Source: Diphasiastrum complanatum (taxonomy: Eukaryota > Streptophyta > Lycopodiopsida > Lycopodiales > Lycopodiaceae). Taken from it: a stretch of DNA of 64,000 bases. The first letter of the stretch is position 1; each line of letters begins with the position of its first letter. Shown here piece after piece: positions 34,865 to 45,109 of the stretch. The stretch spans positions 1 through 64,000 of the forward strand of contig MU831891.1 in assembly GCA_029204225.1 (NCBI GenBank), given 5' to 3'. The notes under the pieces are model-generated. The model had not been told where the DNA came from. It searched no databases and worked only from the letters and a program-made list of their open reading frames with translations. The translations under genes were made by a program, and so were the position numbers.

Positions 34865-36052
34865 TTACAGCTCAAAGTAATATGGATTATCTCCAGCCTG
34901 CACTAGTGTCAGTTGTGGACTTGATTGCCCTCTCGTTTCCGCAGCTGGACTGGGTCTTCCATGAGATAATAAGTTCACCAACATTTCTTGACGAAACTCA
35001 TATATCTCATTCATTGTAAATGCTCGACATTTATACTGCAAATCCAAAATAGTCGAGTCAATCGACTTATCAGAAATGAAATCCAAAATAATCGAAAGTA
35101 ACTTAGTTAGGCCATTAACTAGTCTATTTACCTCTCGTATATCTGGAGCCTCGGATTGCATGATGTACCACTCTAAGAAGTTCTGTATATTGCAGATGGA
35201 GAACCATCCACAGCTGTGTCCATCATCTTGTTGAGCTGACTTCAATCACAAAAGGTATAATAGGTTAGTTGTGCACTCTGAAAAAAACAAATCAAATTAC
35301 TTATCAAATACTTGATGAGAAATACTTACTGTTGCATCAACAATCTCCAAGTGGCTATTTACAGTGGCCCCATCCAGCCTTGGCAAAAATTGCATAATTT
35401 TGTTGTACATGATGTCCATTTCGGCATGGGTGGAGCTCAAGGAATTAATCTTTAAACAGATGGGATTAATGATCCCATCTGAATCTTCCCTAAGGGAGAT
35501 TACATGCATACTCCAATGCTTACTACAAACAAGAGATAATTAGTTAGACTGAAGGAATTACAATACCTAAAACAAAATGTTACTTGAATATATTCTATGT
35601 AATCACTTACTTTTGGCAGTATGAAACATTGAAGACTTTGGTCTCCGAAGTTGTATGGACAAGATACTTCGTCGCCTGAGTTGGACTATGAAGGCTGTGT
35701 GCAAAATAGGACATCACAACCCCAATGTCTTTACTATTATCGCATTTACATCTATTTACAAAATACATCAAACCGGCCTCCACAACTGGATCTGATATAT
35801 CTGATGTCTTATCTTTCAGGGCATCACAAAATTCTTTATTTATGTGATTTACATAATTAATTGAACTTAGACAAAAAGAAAATTGACCTCCTAACTTATC
35901 TATTTCTTTGGCAACATACTCATCAAAAACTATATATCTCTCGGAATCCAAAAATGAATCTTTCGGATCAACATGAAATCTTACACAAAGAACTTTATAA
36001 AAATCACCTATTAAACTCTTATGTAGATCCGATATTATTTTACCTTACAATA
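34865..36052 (-). CDS. Ulp1-like (C48) cysteine protease domain, three exons
   Basis: Exon A (about 36052-35611) ends CAAAA before gtaagt; exon B (35522-35330) and exon C (35239-34865) follow with good acceptors (ttgtag, gattgaag), and both joins keep frame. Exon A gives FNVSYC, exon B opens with KHWSMHVISL (catalytic His-Trp) and later has KINSLSSTH, and exon C has QQDDGHSCGWF (oxyanion Gln and nucleophile Cys). His, Gln and Cys are all in place, but the Asp that normally precedes SL is Asn. The family removes SUMO/NEDD8-type modifiers; transposon-borne copies have no proven role. Exon A is upstream-joined to the H3-like region only through frame changes. The C-terminal ~80 residues show no motif I know. 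Confidence 0.8.
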
Positions 36053-36257
36053 GAGGTCATATCCTCATCATTGTGGGATGGAATGGAGGGAATGGAGGAG
36101 GAACTACTTGAATAGTCAGGGGTGGTGGGAGGAGAAGAACGCTGGGTAGACTGGAGTGATGGTCCAACCACAGGACGAGAGATAGGAGGGGGGGATGGTG
36201 ACTGAGTACTACCCTTTGTCTAGCAGGCCTGGTGGGCTTGGTTTGCTTTTTCCTTCT

Positions 36258-36699
36258 TCATTCAGGAACATGCCCTCTCTCTGTAGGTGGTGGCCTACAG
36301 GTGAAGCCACTCTTAAAAACCTGATCGTATGTACTCCTCAGCCTCATGACAAGATGCATGTCCTGAGGCATGAGCGTAACTCTCTTGGCATGCACAGTGC
36401 AAAGAATAGAGTTCTCATAGAATTTAACCTGAAAGTCCTCATAGGCAGTATGGAGGGCTTCCAAGGCTGTTATGTTCCAGTGAACATCATGTGAGAGTGA
36501 CCTTGTCACTAACCTCACAGACCTGTAGAAAGGAGCATGGAGAATCAGGAGATTCGTTGTCCTCTATAGTCTCCTGATATCCCTTAGCCATGGTCTTCTC
36601 GGACGACCTGCTCTCCTACCAGTGCCCACTGCCCTTCCTATAGGAGGACGAGGAGGCAGCGCAAAATAGTAAGACGGGTGTCTGCTTGGTACGAGCCAT
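36258..36699 (-). pseudogene. Histone H3-like protein, divergent, with in-frame stop and one frameshift
   Basis: ATG at 36699 encodes MARTKQT, identical to the canonical H3 N-terminus including Lys4. One base later the frame shifts and continues with a Pro/Arg-rich tail, LRDIRRL (canonical LREIRRY), a TAG at 36564-36566 where H3 has Gln, then the fold helices and LCTVHAKRVTLMPQDM followed by HLVMRLR. From LC to the final R, 14 of 23 positions equal canonical H3. Loop 1 is about four residues shorter and the tail about ten shorter. After the fold comes a Cys/Pro-rich segment, a TGA at 36258, and a basic RRKKQ stretch. It lies same-strand, about 200 bases ahead of the Ulp1 exon, so the two may once have been one protein. 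It could instead be a captured host H3 copy. Confidence 0.75.
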
Positions 36700-36959
36700 T
36701 TCAAGCTATGGTATCGCTATGACGCGCCCAACAGATAGAACAATGGGTATCGGTGACAGGAGGCGCGTGATGGCGATATAGGAGATGGTGTATCGCTACA
36801 ACGCGCGGAGAGAAAAGTGCTATGAGAATATGAGTGATTGGGCACATGGTAGCGATATGCGGATAGCGACAACAAAAACTAGGAGGAGAGGAGCGCTAGG
36901 GAACCAAGAAATCAGAAATTAAAAAATGAGTCAAAAACGTTCTTTTATACCTGTTGAAT

Positions 36960-37260
36960 GTCGTAATCATTGTCACACGTGTGATGCGACATGTACCTTT
37001 TACCGCACGTGTGGTGACACATGTCAACGTATGGATCACACACACGTCAGGGCATAACTGGTCCGTACAATCGTATGGCTAGCTTGCACGTGCGAGGATA
37101 TGTGTTATGATCTGGTCCACACACGTGTCATGGGATAACTAGTCCGTACAATCGTATGGTTGGCTTGCATGTGCAAGGAAACATGTCATGATCTAGTCCA
37201 TACACGTGTCATGTAATGATTTGGCCATCGTTTTCCACACGTGTGGCTATTTTGACCGCA
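36960..37260. promoter_or_regulatory. CACGTG-rich repeat region upstream of the H3-like gene
   Basis: At least six CACGTG cores, mostly as ACACGTGT-like palindromes, occur in 300 bases. Two copies of an 81-bp unit (GTCCGTACAATCGTATGG start points at 37061 and 37142) carry most of them. CACGTG is the G-box bound by bZIP and bHLH factors in plants. The region starts about 260 bases upstream of the H3-like ATG. It could equally be subterminal transposase-binding repeats. Confidence 0.5.
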
Positions 37261-38460
37261 CGCTTCCAAAACATGGGTACGGTTCAGATCCTCTGAAAGA
37301 AAAGAAAAATTTAAGGCATAGAGTGAATGAAATGAGCGGCAACTATGCCAATGTTGTACTTTCAGTTCTTCTCTAAGTTCTACTATGGCAGTCTCCCATC
37401 TAGTAAAAATACTAAAATCTAGCAAGATCAGACCAATTAGATGATTACAATTCTGTAAACTGGTTTGCATGTGTTAGAAAAAGAGTTGTATGTCATGAAT
37501 TTTCACTTTATTGTGATGAAAAAACTGGAAAATAGTCAAAAATCATCATTTTTGCTTGTTTTTTCATAAAGTTGGATAGTAGGTGGCTGTAAAACACCAT
37601 GTAGAGCTTGTAAAGAGGTGGATCAAAGTCTTTTGAATCTTTCCTTGAATTTAGAACCAAGAATTCCAGCAATTGAACTTGTAGGAAGTCAAAAAAGTTC
37701 AAAAAATGACTATTTTTGGTGATTTTTGGGGGATGGATCTCTCCAAATCCATAAGGAGATCATTCTGAAATTATTTACAACATGATTAGCATTTCTTTTT
37801 ACCTTTCTATCAAGCTATCAGACCTGTAAAATGATGGCCGCTGGCTTATGCATAATCTCCATCAAGTTTTAAGCTATTTTGACTTCTACAAATTAAAAAT
37901 CTTTGTTCTCAGCCTATACTGCATCTTAGGATCTACATGAATGCTTCATGGAAGTCTAATTGATTGTTTAAGACTGTTCGTAGCATCAATTTTGGGCTAG
38001 GATGGGTATTTGCACGTTTTTGCATGATTTTGTCTTGTGGAAATGCGCCCCTACTATAGATTTTATGACACTCTAATCTCGCACACGTGAAGCCTAGGTG
38101 GTAGGCTGATGTGACAAGCATCTTGTTCACCTAATCTTCCTCTGTACTGAGCTTTACAACACCCAATTTGGTGTCTTGTAGCCAAAGTTATGATCATCTG
38201 AAGTTTGGCAGTTTTAATTAGAATATATATAAGAATGTCGTTTTCCGAATTAAGTTTCGCATATCAAGTCTAGCAAACCGACCTGCTCCAAAATCAAAGC
38301 ACACTATATCACTACCACACGCCCAACAAACGTCTCTACAGTACCACTGCTCTCTTGGCACGTAATTTCGATATTCGAAATTCTGTAGCCTGTATATCAC
38401 CATTATGCTCCGTGGACTACATCCTTTAGTTCCCCTTGCTAATTGGCGCCTCATAATGAT
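37261..38460. other. No gene recognised
   Basis: Between the CACGTG repeats and the start of the plus-strand acidic-protein gene. No domain was recognised, and the sequence may serve as a divergent promoter or leader. Confidence 0.35.
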
Positions 38461-39984
38461 ATGGCTTCCTCGTCTACCAGTTCAATCTATGATAGAGCGT
38501 TTAGTTCTTTCCTTGTTGATGTTGGGGTCAGGCTCATTTTTTGTCCTATTTCGATTTTCAGTTTGACATAGAGAGATTTGTCATTGAGCACAGGGAAGTT
38601 TTTCCCAAACTGTAAAAGGATTTTTATGACTGCTTGCAACAGGGTACCCTTTTGATGGACGGCCTAAGATTTGTGCATTTCACAGATTTGAGTCATGCTC
38701 AGCCTAGTGCCAAGCAAAGGCATGATCGTAAGTTTACCAAACTTATCTATCTGTTTAAACGTGTCATACCCTGTGAGGGACACAATCGTGTATGTCGCTT
38801 CGTTCAGGAGGGTATGGCCTTTGTGTTTTTCATATCTGCTCTTATCCCTGACGAGGCAAAATCTTCTTAGTCATCCATGATTGGTTTGCCTACCCCTACC
38901 ACTCTTGTAGCTTCGGAGGTTTCTACTACTGATGAGGTTCTAGGAGATGTAGAGGAGGCCAGACAAGCACAACAATATGATCCTGCCAAGGCTCGTTCTT
39001 TTTCTATCTCTCCCTTATCTATCGTAAGTGAGATTGACTAGAGCAGAACTCTAATGGACATCCCTATGTACCATATGGACGATATTCCATTCTAATCCAT
39101 TAGCGATATCGGAGACGGAATGGATCTTAGAGAAGATGAGATATGATCTCTTATGTCAAGAATGATTTCTGAATTTAATGATTTTATTGACTTTGATGAT
39201 GACGACCTCATAGATGGCATCGACTATGAGGACCAAGAAGAATGGGCAAGTGGCACAGATGCCCTTCAAAGGATGCTATATGAGAGCAAGACATATGAGG
39301 CTAATATGTCGAGTGAGGAGGAGTTTTTGGCTTTTCAAAAAAAGTATCCGCCAGCTCACATATATACTATTCCAACTGACCAGCAATCGACCATTATTGT
39401 TGGTCACAATTTAGAAGCTGCTGGTGTGATCCAAGCTGACAAGGAGAATTTTGTAAGTACATTGTCTCACAAAAATCATTTACTATTTAATGTGTAACTG
39501 ATGATTGATCTGCTAGTTTGACTAACACTTGATTATGTGTTGTAGGAAATCGTTGAAGTTGATGCCTTTGCTAGCAAGCATGGAGGATTGAGAGAGAGAC
39601 AAGGCAGGAGACAGAAGGATGTCTCATTGGCTCATTACTTGAGATAGTTTGTAAATAATGAAATTTGTATTTTTCATGAAAGGTTTTTTGTGAATGCGGG
39701 AACCTTAATCATGGCCATTAAGGCCCTACCTTTTTTGCCCAGGGGCATAAATATCCAAAAAATACATATAAAATCATTTTTTTGTCAAAAGAGATGTTGC
39801 TCTTAAAGTGTTCAATTACGTGCCAGAAAATGTTCCTATGAGATCATATGCTCTGGCAACTCTATCAGGATATATAGATCTGAGAAAAAGGACATCCACT
39901 CGATTTTTAGATCCGTATGATAGGAAAAAGTTCCTTCATGACCACACAACAAAAATTGTCCTTAGAGACAATGCAAAAAAATGA
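38461..39984 (+). pseudogene. Unrecognised acidic transposon protein, degraded
   Basis: A start at 38461 (MASSSTSS) is followed, after one frame change near 38550, by a long readable frame. It includes GTLLMDGLRFVHFTDLSH, then an acidic stretch (FIDFDDDDLIDGIDYEDQEE) and GHNLEAAGVIQADKENF, which ends at a gtaagt donor (39454). After a tgttgtag acceptor (39545) come FASKHGGLRERQGRRQ and SLAHYLR. A TAG and one frame change separate this from FLDPYDRKKFLHDHTTKIV, which ends at TGA 39984. At least six stops occur, nearly all explicable as C-to-T changes of CAG, CAA or CGA. I recognise no family. Position opposite the transposase suggests it is the element's accessory protein. Confidence 0.5.
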
Positions 39985-40092
39985 TTGTACTCTTTTCCAT
40001 TTAATGTATGTTAAATTTGAGAATTTTTTATCACACGCGTTTGATCTTTATTGAATGCCATCAATCTAGTTTTGGCTTATAAATTTACATAC

Positions 40093-41490
40093 TTTTTTGA
40101 ATCTTTGATATTCAGTTGATCTTGTTGTGTATCGAACTTGAGTCTGTCTATAAAACCATTGGAATAGCTGAATGATGTAACTATTTTTTGAGGATGTTCC
40201 ACCATGTTGTGTATTTTGCTGAAATGCTGCTCTTGCCTGCCAATGTGATTTCTCCATTCTTTGTGAGGACCATATACTCAAACTGCCATACTTTTTTGCA
40301 AAAAATGATACATGATGCCTTAGTATGTGCTACAATATCAAAGATTTATGCATTGGTTAGAAACATATGCATTTAGAATCTATCAAGCAAGTTATACTAA
40401 AACTATAAAATTGTAAGACATTGTTCAAATGTATCCTACCATGTAGTGGGTGATGTGATCTGAGCCCCAAGCCACCTGAACTGCATCTACAAACTCTATT
40501 GTTGTTTTCTCCAGTAGGAGTGCATCTGAATATGAAATTGTGTCTTTTCTAAGCACTTCAACCATATTATCGAGCTTTTTCCAAACTTCAACCTTCTTTG
40601 CCCTTGTTGTTCCTTTATCTTCAAAGTCTTGTGTTGCAGAAATAACATCTTTCCAAACCGAGTCTTGGATCTTAGATGACTGTTTAGAATGATTTGATAA
40701 AAATCGACGAGCTTTGACTCCTCCTATGCTAGGTTTACTGGGTACATTTCCTGTTTTTTCCGAAAGATTTTCATCTTTTTGTATTTTAGCATGTCCTTTA
40801 TGAAGGCCCACTTTTGACAACACTTCCTCTAATCGAGCTATTGCTTGTTTTGATGCTAACTCTGGCTTAGTATTCCATGCAAACAACATATGAGAGTATA
40901 TTAATTTCTCTATGATCCTCACCTCTCCATGAAGTGTGCAAATATGAACATTCTGTAAAGGAATTGGTAATACTGGTTTCCAGTTGGGATCTTCAATATC
41001 TCTTGAAACTCTTGTGCTCCTTGAAATGTCACTTGATGATTTCATACAATATAGACATGGATGTTTCGAATTTGCTCCATGAGATACATTGAACAGACAT
41101 TTCAATGACTTCAAGTCTCCAACTAAATGCCATTCCACAAAAAATTCACCTCAGTCAGGAACATTAAGTACTTTGTCGTTCATATGATCCTTTATGGTAT
41201 CTGGATAACTTGTTCTGCTAAAAATCCAGGAAAGAACATCGTGATCCTCTTTGATAACCTGTCCAACATATGGAATCACAAGTTTTTATATATTCAAAAC
41301 ATTTACCAAAAGAAATTGCACATGAATAACACCATATGTTGTTTTCTGATTGCACACTGAAGTTGAGATCCCTTGAGTTTGTTGCATTGTTCAATGTTCC
41401 ATTCATGAGAGTAATACTTACTCTTTCCAACTTTTGTCCTTTTATAACTTTCGATTCATCTAGCTTGACCTCCAGAATAAGTTTGCTCAT
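40093..41490 (-). pseudogene. DDE-type transposase with C-x2-C insert, broken and 5'-truncated
   Basis: Exon 1 (41490-41307) has LERVSITLMNG. An intron (41306-41249) joins to exon 2 (41248-40440) with SWIFSRTSYPDTIKDHM, a TGA where Trp is likely, then EWHLVGDLKSLKCLF and HPCLYCMK, IPLQNVHICTLHGEVRII, and a GGVKARRFL block, ending ITHYM before gtagga. Exon 3 (40329-40093) continues HILRHH, then SQRMEKSHWQARAAF and ends before gtatgt. A conserved Asp in GDLK, a C-x2-C knuckle, and a late Glu followed by a helix with His fit an RNase H-fold transposase. I cannot name the superfamily with confidence. The N-terminus is missing at the junction with E5, and a further 3' exon was not found. Confidence 0.6.
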
Positions 41491-41552
41491 ACTAACACTT
41501 GTAATATTATAGAATTTTTAATTACATTAAAAGTAAAAAAATTGAACAAGGA

Positions 41553-44110
41553 AACCGTTAAGAATAGATATCCACTACAACAGATGGATGACCTAATAGA
41601 TTATCTTGGTGGTGCTGGGTACTTTACCAAGATAGATCTAAGGTCCGGATTAAACATGCATTAAGGCAGAAGATATATCAAAAATTGGGTTTTGAACTCA
41701 CTTTGGTCACTACGAATTTTTAGTGTTGCCTTTTGGTTTGACCAATGCACAGACAACTTTCCAATAGATGATGAACGATTTGTTCAGGCCATATTTGGTA
41801 AGATTCGTAGTGGTATTCTTAGATGATATCTTAGTGTTCAGTAAGACTTTGGCGGAACATAAATAGCATCTTAGGATTGTTTGGGACATCCTAAGAAGGG
41901 AAAAGCTCTAGGCCAAAGAGTCTATGTGTGACTTTTTTTGCAAAGGAATTGTCTTACTTGGGGCATAAGATTTCCAAACGAGGGGTGGAGATCGAGGCCG
42001 ATCGTATCCAGAGGGTTATTGAGTGGTCTATTCTCACCACAGTTCAGGAAATCAAGGCTTTCTTGGGGTTTGTAGGATTTTTCCATCGGCATATTTTCCA
42101 ATTTGCTCGATTGGCATTTTCCCTTACCCAGGCCTTGAAAGGCTATAAGAAGCTAAGCCGGATGGCTAAGAGTCCACTAGTGGTGTGGACGGAGGATATG
42201 AACAATTGTCTTGAGTTGCTTAAAAAAAGTGTCACTTCGGCACAAATAATAATCATTGGCGATTCTAATAAGGCTTTTGTGATTAGGACTGATGCCAGTG
42301 ATTATGCTATTGGAGCTATTTTGATGCATGATGGATATCCTATTGCTTTTGAAAGCAAGAAACTCAATCCTGCTCAGTCTAGGTATTGTACTTATGAGAA
42401 GGAACTGTTTGCAACTGTTAATTCCTTGAAAATTTGACGACATTATTTGTATGGAGCCAGATTTGAAATTTTGACAGATCATCAAACTCTTCGATATTTC
42501 TGTGATGCTACAGATCTAAAGGGGAGGCAAGCTAGATGGGTTGAGTTGATGCAAATCTTTGACTTTTCTATATGTTATAGTAAAGGAAGTCAAAATACTC
42601 TAGCGGATGCTTTGAGTAGGTTACCGGTTATTAATCAGTTGTGCTTTACTGTTATAGATCCGAGGTTGTTTCAATCTCTTCAAGGACTATATGAGTTCGA
42701 TCTTTTTTTTGGAAAGTATTGGCAACAAGTACTTTCGGGGGTCGATTCAGATTTTGCAAGATTTTTCAAATCGGGGGAAGACTGAAACGGATTTTCTTAT
42801 TCGAAACAGGATTTTGTTTCGGTGTGTCTACCAAAAAATGACACTATAAGTGGCCAAATCTTGCATGAGTGTCATGATAGTCCATGCGCATGACATCCGA
42901 GTATACAAAAACACCTGAATTAGTTCGAAGGCAATTTTGGTGGCCTAAGATGAAAAGTCAGGTAGAGGCCTATGTACTTAAATGTACTAAGTGCCAGATA
43001 AATAAAGCAGAGAGACTAAAAGCCAGTGGCCCATTACATCCTTAGATATTCCTACCAGAAAGTGGGAAAGTATATCTATGGATTTTGTGGTCAAGCTTCC
43101 ACGTACAGGGAAGGGCCACGATTCAGTTTGGGTCACTGTTGACAGCCTTACAAAGTTTGCTCAATTTATCCCAACAAAAACTACTGTTAAAGCTTCAGAA
43201 CTAGCTCAACTATTTTTTGAGAAGCTTTTTTGACTATACGAGCTACCTTGCAATATTGTCAATGACCGTGATCCAAAATTCACTGGGAATTTTTGGCAAG
43301 CAGTATTTGAAAAGCTGGAAACAACTTTAAGTATGGGTTCTACAGATCATCCAGAATCAGACGGTCAAACATAAAGGACCAATCAGACGATGGAGGATAT
43401 GCTTCGAGCATATGTAGGCCATCGACAGTCTGCTGATTGAAAACAATATCTTCCACTGGTCAAATTTGTATATAATAGTGCAAAACATTCAGCGACCGGA
43501 TTCAGTCCCTTCATGCTTATGCATGGTTTTCAACCTCGATCACCAATTAGTGTTGACATGAAAAACCTACGGGTGCAAGTCGCAGCTGATTTCCTTGCGG
43601 ATATGCAAAAAATGTTACAACTGGCTAAAGATAGCATAAGAAGTGCCCAGGATAGGGCAACGCACTATGCCGATCTATCTCGAAGGCACAAGGTATTCAT
43701 GGTCAACGACTGGGTATTTTTGCGAGTCCCTAGTCACTCTAGGGGCTTGAAAACTGGTAAGTGTGCAAAGTTGGTGCCTAGGTATTGCGGTCCTTTTAAG
43801 GTTATCCAAGTGATAAACAAGGTCGCATACAAACTAGACCTTCCAGCTAATGTTGGAATTCATCATGTTTTTCACGTTAGTAAGTTAAAACCCTCGTTAG
43901 GGGTTGGGGAGACCCTGCTCTATGTGGAAGATCTAGTGGAACTTCTTCATGATGAGTCTGCGAGTGGACCACCTGAACCTGAGACGATTGTTAATAGCCG
44001 GCCGACAGAGGACTCTACGGAGTAGAGTGCTTCAAGAATTTTAGGTAGGTGGAAGGGCAAATCAGAAGAGGAGGATACCTAAGAAAAGGAGGCTGATCTC
44101 CAGAAGAAAT
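41553..44110 (+). pseudogene. E5 RT, RNase H, integrase and chromodomain, broken
   Basis: RT starts at the family block for NRYPLP (about 41565). Readable parts are RT/RNase H (41928-42437; TDASDYAIGAIL), RNase H tail (42447-42785; ADALSRLP) and integrase zinc region and core in broken frames (42890-43480; FVVKLP near 43085). They end with the integrase C-terminus (43513-44025; [19 protein letters not shown]) and a degraded chromodomain to about 44110. Multiple stops are present, including a TGA at the RNase H Trp shared with E4. Confidence 0.85.
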
Positions 44111-44130
44111 TTAAGTTTAGGGAGAAGGAA

Positions 44131-45109
44131 TGTTACATACCTATGTAACTAGCAGTACTTCAGTGACCCCTATAAGTCCATTTAGTGTTGGGGGCTAAAT
44201 GGCAAGTTACCCTTACGATTAAGGGTATGTTCCCTTATTGGATAAGGGCAGGTAAGTGATTGTACCTTGGTCGGAGGTATGGAGTCAATGACCCATTGGA
44301 TAATGGGTACCCTTAGGATTAAGGGTAGGTACCTTAGATTAAGGTACTAGTGTCCTTGGATAAGGGCAGGTAGGTGTTTATGCCTTAGATGGAGGTATGG
44401 AACCTAGAGAGGTATTAGAAAGTCATTGGATGACTTTTTTTCTAAACCTTGGGCCTCAACCTTGAACCATATCACTTTATTGGTCTTGGACCAAAGTATA
44501 CTTGCACAACTTGGGCAATGGGTCCTATTAGGAGGGCACCCTCCTAAAGGGTCCATTGAGTTTCAAGTTTCACAAGAATAGCAATCAAAGAGTCATAAGT
44601 TATGGAAGATGTCTGATGACCTTCCATAAGCCTATGAAGACTCTTGAACTCCTCTAGGCCACTCTCTTTCTCATTGGATGTACATGGAACTCCATAGTGT
44701 ATTAGAGAGAACTAAATGCCATCTATATAAGAGGAGTAGGGCGCCCATTGGGAGGGAGAGAGATCTCTTTTGCTTGCTTCACTTATGCTCTAGTGTGGCT
44801 ACTAGTGTGTAGAGTAATTTCTTGTGTGTAGCATGCTGAGGGTTTGGATCTTACTTATGGTATGGGACATAAGTAGAGTTTGGATCTTGAGTATGCTATG
44901 GATTGTTGTGGTATGCTTGTGATTTGTTTATGGTTAGCAAGGGGGTGCTAGATAGGTCTTGCTTGGAGCTTGGATCTAGCTATGGTTGGGTGGTGAATAC
45001 TTGAGGCCAGCTTGTTATCTTCCTTTGTGTTTAAGAGTAGGGACACATGTGGAGGAGAGAGTGGAGGAGAGATCCTTGGAGGCTTGCAGATCCTTACTTG
45101 CAGGGTTCA
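44131..45109 (+). repeat. E5 3' LTR, 3'-truncated
   Basis: It begins TGTTACATACC directly after a purine tract (GGGAGAAGGAA) and follows the E4 LTR (in reverse) until TTACTTGCAG, where homology stops abruptly. Confidence 0.88.

Larger units (their letters stand above)
34865..41545. mobile_element. Putative DNA transposon with H3-like, Ulp1-like, acidic-protein and transposase genes
   Basis: Three coding units sit together without other recognised genes: H3-like plus Ulp1 protease (minus, 36699-34865), an unrecognised acidic protein (plus, 38461-39984) and a DDE-type transposase (minus, 41490-40093). Ulp1 proteases next to transposases are known from plant MULE and CACTA elements, which supports grouping them. 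The right side is truncated by gypsy fragment E5 at about 41546. Terminal inverted repeats and target duplication were not found, so the boundaries are provisional. Confidence 0.5.
41547..45109 (+). mobile_element. E5: Ty3/gypsy fragment, sister copy of E4
   Basis: Plus-strand copy of the E4 family from the middle of RT through integrase, polypurine tract and most of the 3' LTR. The 5' LTR, gag, protease and RT start are absent, and the LTR lacks its last ~105 bp. It keeps the integrase segment deleted in E4. Truncation at both ends implies deletion or recombination after insertion. Confidence 0.88.

Noticed and set aside
36258-36518. CENH3 (centromeric H3) identity for the H3-like sequence
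   Set aside because: It shares HAKRVTLM with CENH3, but loop 1 is shorter rather than longer, and the MARTKQT start is that of canonical H3.
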